Assembly (NCBI RefSeq): GCF_041431135.1
Contig: NZ_CP107799.1
Location: forward strand, 3,410,001-3,474,000
DNA: 64,000 nt
Direction of reading: 5' to 3'
Origin: Streptomyces sp. NBC_00554
GTDB taxonomy: Bacteria; Actinomycetota; Actinomycetes; Streptomycetales; Streptomycetaceae
A program made the position numbers and the translations under genes. Each line of letters begins with the position of its first letter. Position 1 is the first letter of the stretch. Below are positions 57,355-64,000 of this stretch, piece after piece. The notes below the pieces were generated by a model. That model saw only the letters and a list, made by a program, of their open reading frames with translations, was not told the DNA's origin and ran no database searches.

Positions 57355-57928
57355 ACGCGAGGCGCGGGAACGCACCGCCTCCGGGGCGACCGCGGCCCCC
57401 CGGTCGCGCAACCGGCTCGACCAGCCGAAGCTGCCGGGCCGCAGGCTCCTGCCGGAGTGGGACCCGGAGGCGTTCGGACGGTTCTCGGAGCGGATCGCGC
57501 GGTTCCTGGGCACCGGGCGGTTCATCGTCTGGATGACCGTCGTCGTGGTCGTGTGGGTGCTGTGGAACGTCTTCGCGCCGCGTGACCTGCGCTTCGACAA
57601 CTACCCGTTCATCTTCCTGACGCTGATGCTGTCGCTCCAGGCCTCCTACGCCGCCCCGCTGATCCTGCTCGCGCAGAACCGCCAGGACGACCGCGACCGC
57701 GTCAACCTGGAACAGGACCGCAAGCAGAACGAGCGGTCCATCGCGGACACCGAGTACCTCACCCGGGAGATCGCCACGCTGCGTATCGGCCTCGGCGAGG
57801 TCGCCACCCGCGACTGGATCCGCTCCGAACTGCAGGACCTGGTCAAGGAGCTGGAGGAGCAGCGTGTGGACGGGCATCGCGTATTCCCGTCCGAGGCCGC
57901 TCGGGGACGTGACACAGACGACCTGTGA
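57344..57928 (+). CDS. DUF1003 membrane protein
   Basis: 194 residues from ATG 57344, overlapping the MgtE-N/CBS gene by 11 bases. Two adjacent membrane helices are clear: FIVWMTVVVVVWVLWNVF (about 60-78) and YPFIFLTLMLSLQASYAAPL (about 88-107), with FDNYPFIFL as the DUF1003 core. After them comes ILLAQNRQDDRDRVNLE, then a long charged helix with a coiled-coil look (DLVKELEEQ). The N-terminal 40 residues are basic and polar. The family is common next to MgtE-N/CBS genes in actinobacteria, suggesting that the two proteins form a membrane complex for divalent-cation control; that is inference. Its TGA overlaps a possible GTG start of mrp. Confidence 0.9.
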   Translation: MAAEREARERTASGATAAPRSRNRLDQPKLPGRRLLPEWDPEAFGRFSERIARFLGTGRFIVWMTVVVVVWVLWNVFAPRDLRFDNYPFIFLTLMLSLQASYAAPLILLAQNRQDDRDRVNLEQDRKQNERSIADTEYLTREIATLRIGLGEVATRDWIRSELQDLVKELEEQRVDGHRVFPSEAARGRDTDDL

Positions 57929-57972
57929 CGGGGCTTTCCGGGGCCCATGGGGTGCCCCGTACCATCGACGGT

Positions 57973-59109
57973 ATGGCGGCTATGGAAGACGCGGTGCGTG
58001 AAGCACTGGCGACGGTGAACGATCCCGAGATCCAGCGACCCATCACCGAACTGGGGATGGTCAAATCTGTTGAGATCGGTGCGGACGGTGCGGTCGCGGT
58101 CACTGTCTATCTGACCGTCTCCGGCTGCCCGATGCGCCAGACCATCACGGACACCGTGACGGCGGCTGTCGCGGCGGTCGAGGGCGTCACGCACGTCGAC
58201 GTGACCCTCGACGTGATGGGCGACGAGCAGCGCCGCGAGCTCGCGGCCGCGCTGCGCGGCGGGACGGCCGAGCGCGAGGTCCCCTTCGCCCAGCCGGGCT
58301 CGCTCACCCGCGTGTACGCGGTCGCCTCCGGCAAGGGCGGCGTCGGCAAGTCCTCGGTGACGGTGAACCTGGCGGCGGCGATGGCCGCCGACGGCCTCAA
58401 GGTCGGTGTCGTCGACGCGGACATCTACGGCCACTCCGTGCCCCGCATGCTGGGCGTCGACGGCAAGCCCACCCAGGTCGAGAACATGATCATGCCGCCG
58501 TCCGCGCACGGTGTGAAGGTCATCTCGATCGGCATGTTCACGCCGGGCAACGCGCCCGTCGTCTGGCGTGGCCCGATGCTCCACCGCGCCCTCCAGCAGT
58601 TCCTGGCGGACGTCTTCTGGGGCGACCTGGACGTCCTCCTCCTGGACCTCCCGCCGGGCACCGGCGACATCGCGATCTCGGTCGCGCAGCTCGTCCCGAA
58701 CGCCGAGATCCTCGTCGTGACGACTCCGCAGCAGGCCGCCGCCGAGGTGGCCGAGCGCGCGGGCTCCATCGCCGTCCAGACCCACCAGAAGATCGTCGGC
58801 GTCGTCGAGAACATGTCCGGCCTGCCCTGCCCGCACTGCGGCGAGATGGTCGACGTCTTCGGCACCGGCGGCGGCCAGTCCGTCGCCGAGGGCCTGACCC
58901 GCACCACGGGCACCAACGTCCCGGTCCTCGGCAGCATCCCGATCGACGTCCGCCTCCGCGAAGGCGGCGACGAAGGCAAGCCGGTGGTCCTGACCGACCC
59001 CGACTCCCCGGCGGGCGCCGCCCTACGATCAATCGCAGGAAAACTCGGCGGCCGAGCCCGAGGCCTCTCGGGCATGTCCTTGGGCATCACCCCGAGGAAC
59101 AAATTCTGA
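57973..59109 (+). CDS. mrp: Mrp/NBP35 family iron-sulfur carrier ATPase
   Basis: 378 residues from ATG 57973 (MAAMEDAVREALATV); ATG 57982 and GTG 57925 (overlapping the DUF1003 stop) are alternatives. An N-terminal MIP18/DUF59 domain (about 4-78) has LGMVKSVEIGADG and VSGCPMRQTITD. The ATPase domain has the deviant Walker A GKGGVGKSS (120-128), DADIYGHSVPRMLG, LLDLPPGTGD and the Fe-S pair CPHC in SGLPCPHCGEMV. Mrp proteins carry [4Fe-4S] clusters to target enzymes in the cytosol. The order DUF1003-Mrp, near TatB and the HtrA-like gene, matches the sigE-htrA-tatB-mrp neighbourhood in mycobacteria. A dispersed repeat and a long hairpin follow. Confidence 0.92.
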   Translation: MAAMEDAVREALATVNDPEIQRPITELGMVKSVEIGADGAVAVTVYLTVSGCPMRQTITDTVTAAVAAVEGVTHVDVTLDVMGDEQRRELAAALRGGTAEREVPFAQPGSLTRVYAVASGKGGVGKSSVTVNLAAAMAADGLKVGVVDADIYGHSVPRMLGVDGKPTQVENMIMPPSAHGVKVISIGMFTPGNAPVVWRGPMLHRALQQFLADVFWGDLDVLLLDLPPGTGDIAISVAQLVPNAEILVVTTPQQAAAEVAERAGSIAVQTHQKIVGVVENMSGLPCPHCGEMVDVFGTGGGQSVAEGLTRTTGTNVPVLGSIPIDVRLREGGDEGKPVVLTDPDSPAGAALRSIAGKLGGRARGLSGMSLGITPRNKF

Positions 59110-59123
59110 GCAGGTGACGGGAG

Positions 59124-59175
59124 ACGCCCCTTTAGGGGCGCGGGGAACTGCGCGAGCAACCACGACGCACCCGCA
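59124..59175. repeat. Dispersed intergenic element, copy 2
   Basis: The core ggggcgcggggaactgcgcg at about 59134-59153 equals the one at 42034-42053. Here the left part (gcccctttaggggc) is a clear hairpin and the flank ends in cacgacgcacccgcag. It follows the mrp stop by 15 bases. Confidence 0.75.
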
Positions 59176-59204
59176 GGTTCAAACGCTCCAGAGCACCTCG
59201 GATC

Positions 59205-59258
59205 GCATACGGGGATGGGGGCGCCGTCACTCAAGACGGCGCCCCCATCCCCGTATGC
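59205..59258. terminator. Perfect 24-bp stem bidirectional terminator
   Basis: Arms 59205-59228 and 59235-59258 are exact reverse complements around a 6-base loop (actcaa), the longest perfect stem seen. It sits between mrp and the converging gene at 59266. Confidence 0.88.
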
Positions 59259-59265
59259 CCGCCGC

Positions 59266-59922
59266 CTAGGCGTACGCGCCGATGTCCTTGATCATTGAGA
59301 ACCCAAGACCATACGCACTCATCCCCCGCCCGTACGCGCCCACATGCACGCCCTCCTGGGTGGAACCCGCAAGCACCCAGCCGAACTCGGACTCGCGGTA
59401 GTGGAAGGGCGTGGGAACGCCGTCCACGGGGAGGGACAGGGAGGACCAGTCGGAGCCGGTCAGGTCGTCGGCCAGGACCCACGCCGTTTCCGTCTGCTGG
59501 TCCAGCCAGTCGTCCCGGAGGGTGTGGTCCATCTGGCCGGGCCAGGTGAAGGACAGCAGCCCCACTCCCGCGAGCCAGGCCGCGGAGGAGACCGAGGTGG
59601 CCTCCAGCAGGCCCGTACCGTCCGCGCTGCGGCGTACGGGGCTGGCCGCGACGGTGACCACCACCGCGAAGCGTTCCTTGTCCTCCGTCGTCTCACCGCG
59701 CACGGTGGGCTCTTCACCGTGCCCGATCGAACCGTGCTCGACGGCACCGTCCGCCGAGGTACCCACCTGCATCAGCCAGCGCGGCCCCGTGAAGGCCTCG
59801 TCGAGGCCGTACCAAGGGAAGGGCGCCAGCAGGTAGCCGTCGACCGTGCGCCGGGCGGAGGGGACCTGTTGTCCGCCCTCCGCGGCCGGCGCCTGCGCGC
59901 CTACCCGACTTGTCGTCTCCAT
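59266..59922 (-). CDS. Hypothetical protein, unrecognised family
   Basis: 218 residues from ATG 59922 (METTSRVGAQAPAAE), with AGGAGG ten bases upstream; a TTG or ATG further up (to 60015) would add a Cys/Arg-rich leader without a site. The body is a compact soluble domain: GYLLAPFPWYGLDEAF, RFAVVVTVAASPVRRS, VGLLSFTWPGQMDH, ETAWVLADDLTGSDW, VPTPFHYRESEFGWVLAG, and a glycine-rich C-terminus AYGRGMSAYGLGFSMI. The many Trp and Gly residues suggest a beta-sandwich. There is no signal or membrane helix. I do not recognise the family and infer no function. It lies between mrp and tatB and is transcribed towards the perfect terminator. Confidence 0.75.
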   Translation of the reverse strand: METTSRVGAQAPAAEGGQQVPSARRTVDGYLLAPFPWYGLDEAFTGPRWLMQVGTSADGAVEHGSIGHGEEPTVRGETTEDKERFAVVVTVAASPVRRSADGTGLLEATSVSSAAWLAGVGLLSFTWPGQMDHTLRDDWLDQQTETAWVLADDLTGSDWSSLSLPVDGVPTPFHYRESEFGWVLAGSTQEGVHVGAYGRGMSAYGLGFSMIKDIGAYA

Positions 59923-60108
59923 CTGCCGGACGCCTCCTAGCTCTCGTCGGACCGACGGGCCCGCCCCCCTCGGGCGTCCGTATCGGTCCGCACAACAACT
60001 GGGCAGCATAGCCACACCGCTCCGAGCAGCCGGGAAACCGCCCGGCGCGTGGGTACGTTTTCAGGCCGCGTGAGACTCAGCTCACGTGCGGCACGAGCCG
60101 TGTACGGC

Positions 60109-60543
60109 TCAGGTGGCGTCCGCGTCGAAGGGCGGGCGCTCGTCCTTGGCGAGGTCGAGCTTCTCGCGCTTCTTCGTCATGTCGACGGAGCCGCCGGACG
60201 GGGTGGCCGACGATTCGGACTCGCGGCCGTGCACCGCGTCCGTGACCTCGGCCATCTCCTTCTTCAGGTCGAAGCCGTTGCGGATTTCCTTGAGCCCCAG
60301 CTCGTCATTGTCCAGCTGCTTGCGGATGAACGTCTTGGGGTTGAGGTCCTCGAACTCGAAGTCCTTGAACTCCGGACCGAGTTCCTCGCGGATGTCCGCC
60401 TTGGCGCTGTCCGAGAACTCACGGATCTTGCGGATGGTGCGCGTGACATCCTGGATCAGCTTGGGGAGCTTGTCCGGACCGAAGACGAGCACGGCGAGGA
60501 CAACGAGCGCCACGACCTCGAGCGGTCCTATGTCATTGAACAC
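60109..60543 (-). CDS. tatB: Sec-independent translocase subunit TatB
   Basis: 144 residues from GTG 60543 (MFNDIGPLEVVALVV) with AAGGAG six bases upstream. The pattern is standard: a short periplasmic-side N-terminus, one membrane helix (about 5-21, ending in the hinge FGPDKLPK), then an amphipathic helix LIQDVTRTIRKIREFSDSAK and a long charged cytosolic tail with many Asp/Lys. The Glu near residue 9 (PLEVV) is the conserved TatB acid. TatB forms the twin-arginine receptor with TatC and passes folded proteins to TatA. It lies 191 bases downstream of the HtrA-like gene in the order sigma-anti-sigma-protease-TatB, which is shared with mycobacteria. Confidence 0.92.
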   Translation of the reverse strand: MFNDIGPLEVVALVVLAVLVFGPDKLPKLIQDVTRTIRKIREFSDSAKADIREELGPEFKDFEFEDLNPKTFIRKQLDNDELGLKEIRNGFDLKKEMAEVTDAVHGRESESSATPSGGSVDMTKKREKLDLAKDERPPFDADAT

Positions 60544-60734
60544 CTGAAGCTCCTTGCGATGTCCTCGGTCCTCGGCCCTCGGCAGGTCTTCCGTGGTCCG
60601 GGCCGTGTCCACGGTACCCGGCCATCCTGTCCGTCCGGAACTGTCCCGGGGCTTCCGGGTTCATGTACACGGCGAGTTTTCCGCGAAGTTTGCCGTTCAG
60701 GGCGGACCCGGCCCGACTTTCTGTGAAGTTCCTG

Positions 60735-62600
60735 TCAGTTGCTGTCGGCCGAGCCGAGGACCAGGCTGATCTGCTTCTCCGTGCCGCCTCGCAGGACGGT
60801 CAGCCGGAGCGTGTCGCCGGGGCGGTGCGCGCGGGTCTTCACGATGAGCTCCTCACCGGAGTGCACGGGACGGCCGTCGATCTCGGTGATGATGTCGCCC
60901 GGCTCGATGCCCGCCTTGGCGCCGGGGCCGCCCTCGGTGACCGCCGGGCCGCCGTCGCCGCTCTGCGTCCCGACCTTGGCGCCGTCGCCCGTGTAGTCCA
61001 TGTCGAGCGTCACGCCGATCACGGGGTGGGTCGCCTTGCCGGTGTTGATCAGCTCCTCGGCGACGCGCTTGCCCTGGTTGATGGGGATGGCGAAACCGAG
61101 CCCGATCGAACCGGACTGACCGCTCTCCAGGCCGGAGCCGCTGTCGGCGGAGCGGATGGCGCTGTTGATGCCGATGACCTGGGCCTTGGAGTCGAGAAGG
61201 GGTCCGCCGGAGTTGCCGGGGTTGATGGGAGCGTCGGTCTGCAACGCGTCCACGTAACTGACGTCGCTCCCGTCGCCGCTCTCCCCGCCCGCCGTGATAG
61301 GCCGCTCCTTGGCGCTGATGATGCCGGAGGTGACGGTGTTGGCGAGGTCGAAGGGGGCGCCGATGGCGACGACCGGGTCGCCGACCTGGACGTTGTCGGA
61401 GTTGCCGAGCGGCATGGGGTCGAGGCCACTGACGCCGGTCACCCGGACGACGGCGAGGTCGTACCCGCTGTCGCGCCCGACGACCTTGGCCTTTGCCGTG
61501 TCGCCGCTGCTGAACGTCACGGATATCTCGCCGTTGTCGGCGGCCGGTTCGACCACGTGGTTGTTGGTGAGGATGTGCCCCTGGCCGTCGAGCACGAAGC
61601 CGGTGCCGGTGGCCTCCTCTTCGGCGCCGCTGACATGCAGGGTGACGACGCTGGGCAGCGCCTGGGCGGCGATCCCGGCCACGCTGTCCGGAGCCCGCTC
61701 CGGGACCTCCCTCACGGCCTGCGGCAGCTCGATGTCACTCCCCCCGCCGTTCCGCTCCAGATAGGCCCCTACGGTCCCTCCGACGCCTCCGGAGACCAGA
61801 GCGATCACCACGGCCCCGAGGACCAGCACCTTGGTCGCCCGCTTGCGACGCTGGGCCTTGGTGGCCACGGCCGCGCCGTTCTGCTGGAGGGGGCCGGGGG
61901 CGGCCCAGGGGTCGTAGTTCTGCCAGGGGGAGGGAGAGGCGGCGGCGGGCGGCTGGTGGCCCGGGCTCTGCGCGAAGGCCGCGGGCACGGGCACGGGGGG
62001 TACGTGTGTGTCCTGAGCCGGGGGCGCCGCCGGGACGTGGGTGCCGTGCGCGGGCGTGGCCGCGGGGTGCTGGACGGGCGGGGCCGGCGCCCAGGGGCCC
62101 GGTTCGCCGTAGGGCGGGGTGCTGTAGGGGTCGGGGTCGTGCAGAGGCTTGGGACGGTCGGCGGGGGCCTGATCGTCAGGGACAGCCTCGGAAGGAAGGG
62201 GGGTGGGGGAAGCGGGGGGAACAGCGGGAAGGCCGTTGGGAGGAGCTGCAGGAACGACCGGAAGGCCGGCGTCAGGAACGGCAGAGAGGTCGGTGGGCGG
62301 AGAGATGGGGATGCCGTCCGACTCGCTGTCGTGGTGGGCCGGAGCAGCAGGACGGGCCAACTCGAAGTCGCCGTCGGCGTCGACGCCGGACCCCGTCGAG
62401 TCGGCGTGGACGCCGAACCCCGTCGAGTCGGCATCGGCGCCGGACCCCGCCAACTCACCGCCGCCGAGAGGCCGGTCCAGCTCGAAATCGCCCTCGGCCA
62501 TCCGTACGTCCTCGGGCGAGCCCGCCCCGGCATCCCCCGGGGGGACCGGTGGCCGGGGTCGGCTCCACCACTTCGCCTTCGTGGGCTTCCCCTCGTTCAT
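60735..62600 (-). CDS. HtrA-like trypsin/PDZ serine protease, membrane-anchored
   Basis: 621 residues from ATG 62600 (MNEGKPTKAKWWSRP), with GGGAGAG directly upstream. Residues 1-250 are a Pro/Ala/Asp-rich cytosolic region with repeated DADSTG and HADSTG units. A membrane helix lies at 257-280. Outside the membrane is a trypsin domain with the triad H348 (ILTNNHVV), D381 (GYDLAVV) and S464 (NPGNSGGPLLD), then a PDZ domain (about 510-605, with GPGAKAGIEPGDIITEIDGRPV). It is a quality-control protease of the cell envelope, homologous in position to mycobacterial HtrA (Rv1223). It follows the anti-sigma gene by 139 bases, consistent with envelope-stress control by the ECF sigma factor. Confidence 0.92.
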   Translation of the reverse strand: MNEGKPTKAKWWSRPRPPVPPGDAGAGSPEDVRMAEGDFELDRPLGGGELAGSGADADSTGFGVHADSTGSGVDADGDFELARPAAPAHHDSESDGIPISPPTDLSAVPDAGLPVVPAAPPNGLPAVPPASPTPLPSEAVPDDQAPADRPKPLHDPDPYSTPPYGEPGPWAPAPPVQHPAATPAHGTHVPAAPPAQDTHVPPVPVPAAFAQSPGHQPPAAASPSPWQNYDPWAAPGPLQQNGAAVATKAQRRKRATKVLVLGAVVIALVSGGVGGTVGAYLERNGGGSDIELPQAVREVPERAPDSVAGIAAQALPSVVTLHVSGAEEEATGTGFVLDGQGHILTNNHVVEPAADNGEISVTFSSGDTAKAKVVGRDSGYDLAVVRVTGVSGLDPMPLGNSDNVQVGDPVVAIGAPFDLANTVTSGIISAKERPITAGGESGDGSDVSYVDALQTDAPINPGNSGGPLLDSKAQVIGINSAIRSADSGSGLESGQSGSIGLGFAIPINQGKRVAEELINTGKATHPVIGVTLDMDYTGDGAKVGTQSGDGGPAVTEGGPGAKAGIEPGDIITEIDGRPVHSGEELIVKTRAHRPGDTLRLTVLRGGTEKQISLVLGSADSN

Positions 62601-62739
62601 GCTCTCCCCACACCTGGCCCCCGGGCACAACTCACCGACGGTTGCCACAGATTGTCGACTCCGCGTCCGGAATCCCTCCGGCGGACGCGGCCCACCCCGG
62701 ATTCAACCAGGTTCACGGGCCGCCGCGCAGAGGGCGGGG

Positions 62740-63732
62740 TCAGCGGAGGGTGCCTGAGGAGGGGGAGGTGGGGGACGGGGAGGAAGAGGGGGACGAGAGG
62801 GGGGCGGGGGCGGCGAGCAGGCCCGGAGTCGTGACGTCCGGGGCTGTGGACCACGAGGTCAGCGCGATCGGCTCGACCTCGGTGAACGGACGTATGAGCG
62901 GGGACATCACGGCGGCACCGGCGACCATGGGGGCCGTCAGTGTGTGCATGACCTCCTGGGCACGGTCGGGCGGAGCGGGGACTCCGGGGAGCAGCGGCGC
63001 GGACACCTCGGTGGGCGCCACCGCGCTCTGGCCGAGCGTCCGCTCGCCCTGTGCGAGCAGTGGCCCGACGGACCGGCGTCGCTGGGACTCGGGAGCAGTC
63101 GAGGCCCCCGCGCCCGGCGGACGCGTCGGCGTCACATTGCTTCCGGTACCGGATTCGCCCCGCGCGGCCGTGGTGTCACCGGTGGTCCCGGTCGACACCC
63201 CGCCGAGCGCGACGGCGGCAAGCGACACCGCTCCGGCCGCGGCGAAAGCGAAACGCAGCCCGCGTGAGGCCGACCGCTCGGCCTCGTGACGGCTGACGTC
63301 ATGGATGCGGAAGCCGCGCCCCGAGGAAGGGGGCAGCACGTCGGCGTGGGGTTCGGCGGGGACGTAACCGAACGGCTCGCCCCTCACTCCGAAGACGCCG
63401 GTGCCGGCGGAGCCACCGGGGATTCTTCCGCCGAAGGCACCCCCGCCCAACGGCGAGCCCATGCCCGCGTCGGAGTCGCCTCCACCGGGGAGCCCTTGGA
63501 GGCGGGCCAGGAAGCTCTCGGAGGGCGGCGGCGGGGCCATCTCCGCGAACACGTTCTTCAGTCGGCGCTGGGCGGCCGCCTCGGCCTTGCACTTCGCACA
63601 GGTGGCGAGGTGGGCCAGGACGCGCTCGCGCGACTCATGACCGAGCTCTCCGTCCACGAGGGCGGACAGTCGGTCTCCCAGATGCTGATCGGCAACGCGC
63701 CGCTGGGCAGGGTTCGGCCGTGATCCACTCAC
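62740..63732 (-). CDS. Zinc-binding anti-sigma factor (RseA-like), membrane protein
   Basis: 330 residues from GTG 63732, overlapping the sigma-factor stop (GTGA). The anti-sigma zinc motif HxxxCxxC is at H41, C45, C48 (AHLATCAKC), following [19 protein letters not shown], the standard ZAS layout. A Gly/Pro linker leads to one membrane helix at about 159-180 ([19 protein letters not shown]), leaving a 150-residue Ser/Thr/Pro-rich extracytoplasmic part, a good target for a stress protease. It should hold the adjacent ECF sigma factor inactive until stress. The C-terminal end is a Ser/Pro repeat ([15 protein letters not shown]). The order with the protease and tatB resembles sigE-rseA-htrA-tatB of mycobacteria. 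Confidence 0.9.
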   Translation of the reverse strand: MSGSRPNPAQRRVADQHLGDRLSALVDGELGHESRERVLAHLATCAKCKAEAAAQRRLKNVFAEMAPPPPSESFLARLQGLPGGGDSDAGMGSPLGGGAFGGRIPGGSAGTGVFGVRGEPFGYVPAEPHADVLPPSSGRGFRIHDVSRHEAERSASRGLRFAFAAAGAVSLAAVALGGVSTGTTGDTTAARGESGTGSNVTPTRPPGAGASTAPESQRRRSVGPLLAQGERTLGQSAVAPTEVSAPLLPGVPAPPDRAQEVMHTLTAPMVAGAAVMSPLIRPFTEVEPIALTSWSTAPDVTTPGLLAAPAPLSSPSSSPSPTSPSSGTLR

Positions 63733-64000
63733 GCGGTCGCGCCCCCTCCTCCCAGCGCGGGCACACCGGTGACCGCGAAGCCGCGGCGCTCGGCACGGGC
63801 CTCGGGAGACCGGTGTGCGAGGGCCTTGCGCAGCTGCGAGCGGCCACGGTGGATCCGGCTGCGGACCGTGCCGAGCTTGACGCCCAGGGTCGCGGCGATC
63901 TCCTCGTACGAAAGTCCCTCGATGTCACAGAGGACGACTGCGGCGCGGAACTCGGGCGCGAGGGTGTCCAGCGCCTGCTGGACGTCCGCGTCGAAGTGCG
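63729..64000 (-). CDS. ECF RNA polymerase sigma factor, C-terminal part only
   Basis: About 90 residues are visible; the gene continues beyond the right edge. The segment is sigma region 4: [20 protein letters not shown], then [18 protein letters not shown] and [20 protein letters not shown], the helix-turn-helix that reads the -35 box. The C-terminus is longer than in typical ECF factors and Gly/Ala rich. Its TGA overlaps the GTG start of the anti-sigma gene, so the pair is translationally coupled, the usual partnership for SigE/RseA. By position it corresponds to the sigma factor that controls envelope stress in related genera; subgroup and start cannot be set here. Confidence 0.9.
   Translation of the reverse strand, partial: HFDADVQQALDTLAPEFRAAVVLCDIEGLSYEEIAATLGVKLGTVRSRIHRGRSQLRKALAHRSPEARAERRGFAVTGVPALGGGGATA

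Noticed and set aside
1..64000. tRNA, rRNA, insertion sequence or phage genes
   Set aside because: No cloverleaf-like sequences with CCA-adjacent arms, rRNA segments, transposase motifs or integrase motifs were noticed on either strand; a tRNAscan or ISfinder run would settle this.

Overview
The window is high-GC actinobacterial DNA and almost certainly a Streptomyces chromosomal core region. The evidence is third-position GC bias, many GTG starts, a WblC/WhiB7 regulator, an AdnA/AdnB-like helicase-nuclease pair, MoeZ, mycoredoxin, and an ECF sigma / anti-sigma / HtrA-like protease / TatB order that matches the sigE-rseA-htrA-tatB neighbourhood of mycobacteria. No rRNA, tRNA, CRISPR array, prophage or transposase was recognised. 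About 58 coding regions are called. Most are housekeeping or conserved unknown genes, and the accessory character lies in intergenic repeats and a few unusual small operons.

Layout. 1-9.3 kb: a truncated NAD-dependent epimerase, a Zincin_2-type metalloprotease coupled to a Nudix protein, a three-gene TerD/AIM24 operon on the minus strand, a DUF45 metallopeptidase, and an overlapping E1-like (ThiF) / UbiB-like kinase pair. 9.3-24 kb: genome maintenance and redox. This holds wblC with a long leader (AT-rich promoter, 108-codon upstream ORF, terminator hairpin), UvrD2, mycoredoxin, NudC, an M20 dipeptidase, the AdnB- and AdnA-like helicase-nucleases and an alkyltransferase-like protein. 24-31.6 kb: a large membrane protein joining a pseudokinase-like domain to a flippase-like domain, two paralogous secreted S33 lipoprotein hydrolases, and moeZ. 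31.6-37 kb: a minus-strand cluster of a PelF-like glycosyltransferase, a polytopic membrane protein, a sugar epimerase preceded by a 15-codon leader peptide, and a spherulin-4 (GH135-like) hydrolase. It looks like an exopolysaccharide locus and is the strongest candidate for an undescribed system here.

37-46 kb: a secreted DUF3152 putative metzincin with a tandem-repeat linker, an alpha/beta hydrolase, a small acidic protein, a TetR regulator, DUF3107, a ferritin-like protein and a DEAD-box helicase with a repetitive basic tail. 46-55 kb: an esterase/hydrolase, NYN-domain protein, MarC, PHP phosphoesterase, an MFS exporter with an operator-like promoter, a suppressor-of-fused-like protein and CorA. 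55-64 kb: a lipoprotein, an MgtE-N/CBS protein, DUF1003, the Fe-S carrier Mrp, TatB, an HtrA-like protease, a zinc-binding anti-sigma factor and the 3' end of an ECF sigma gene. The last four form an envelope-stress block.

Converging gene pairs are repeatedly separated by perfect long-stem hairpins (2591-2638, 30309-30353, 48438-48475, 59205-59258). Gene-poor stretches at 39.8, 45.7-46.2 and 52.9-53.4 kb carry direct and inverted repeats instead of genes. Starts were chosen from Shine-Dalgarno placement, stop/start overlaps and recalled family alignments; alternatives are given where the choice is weak.
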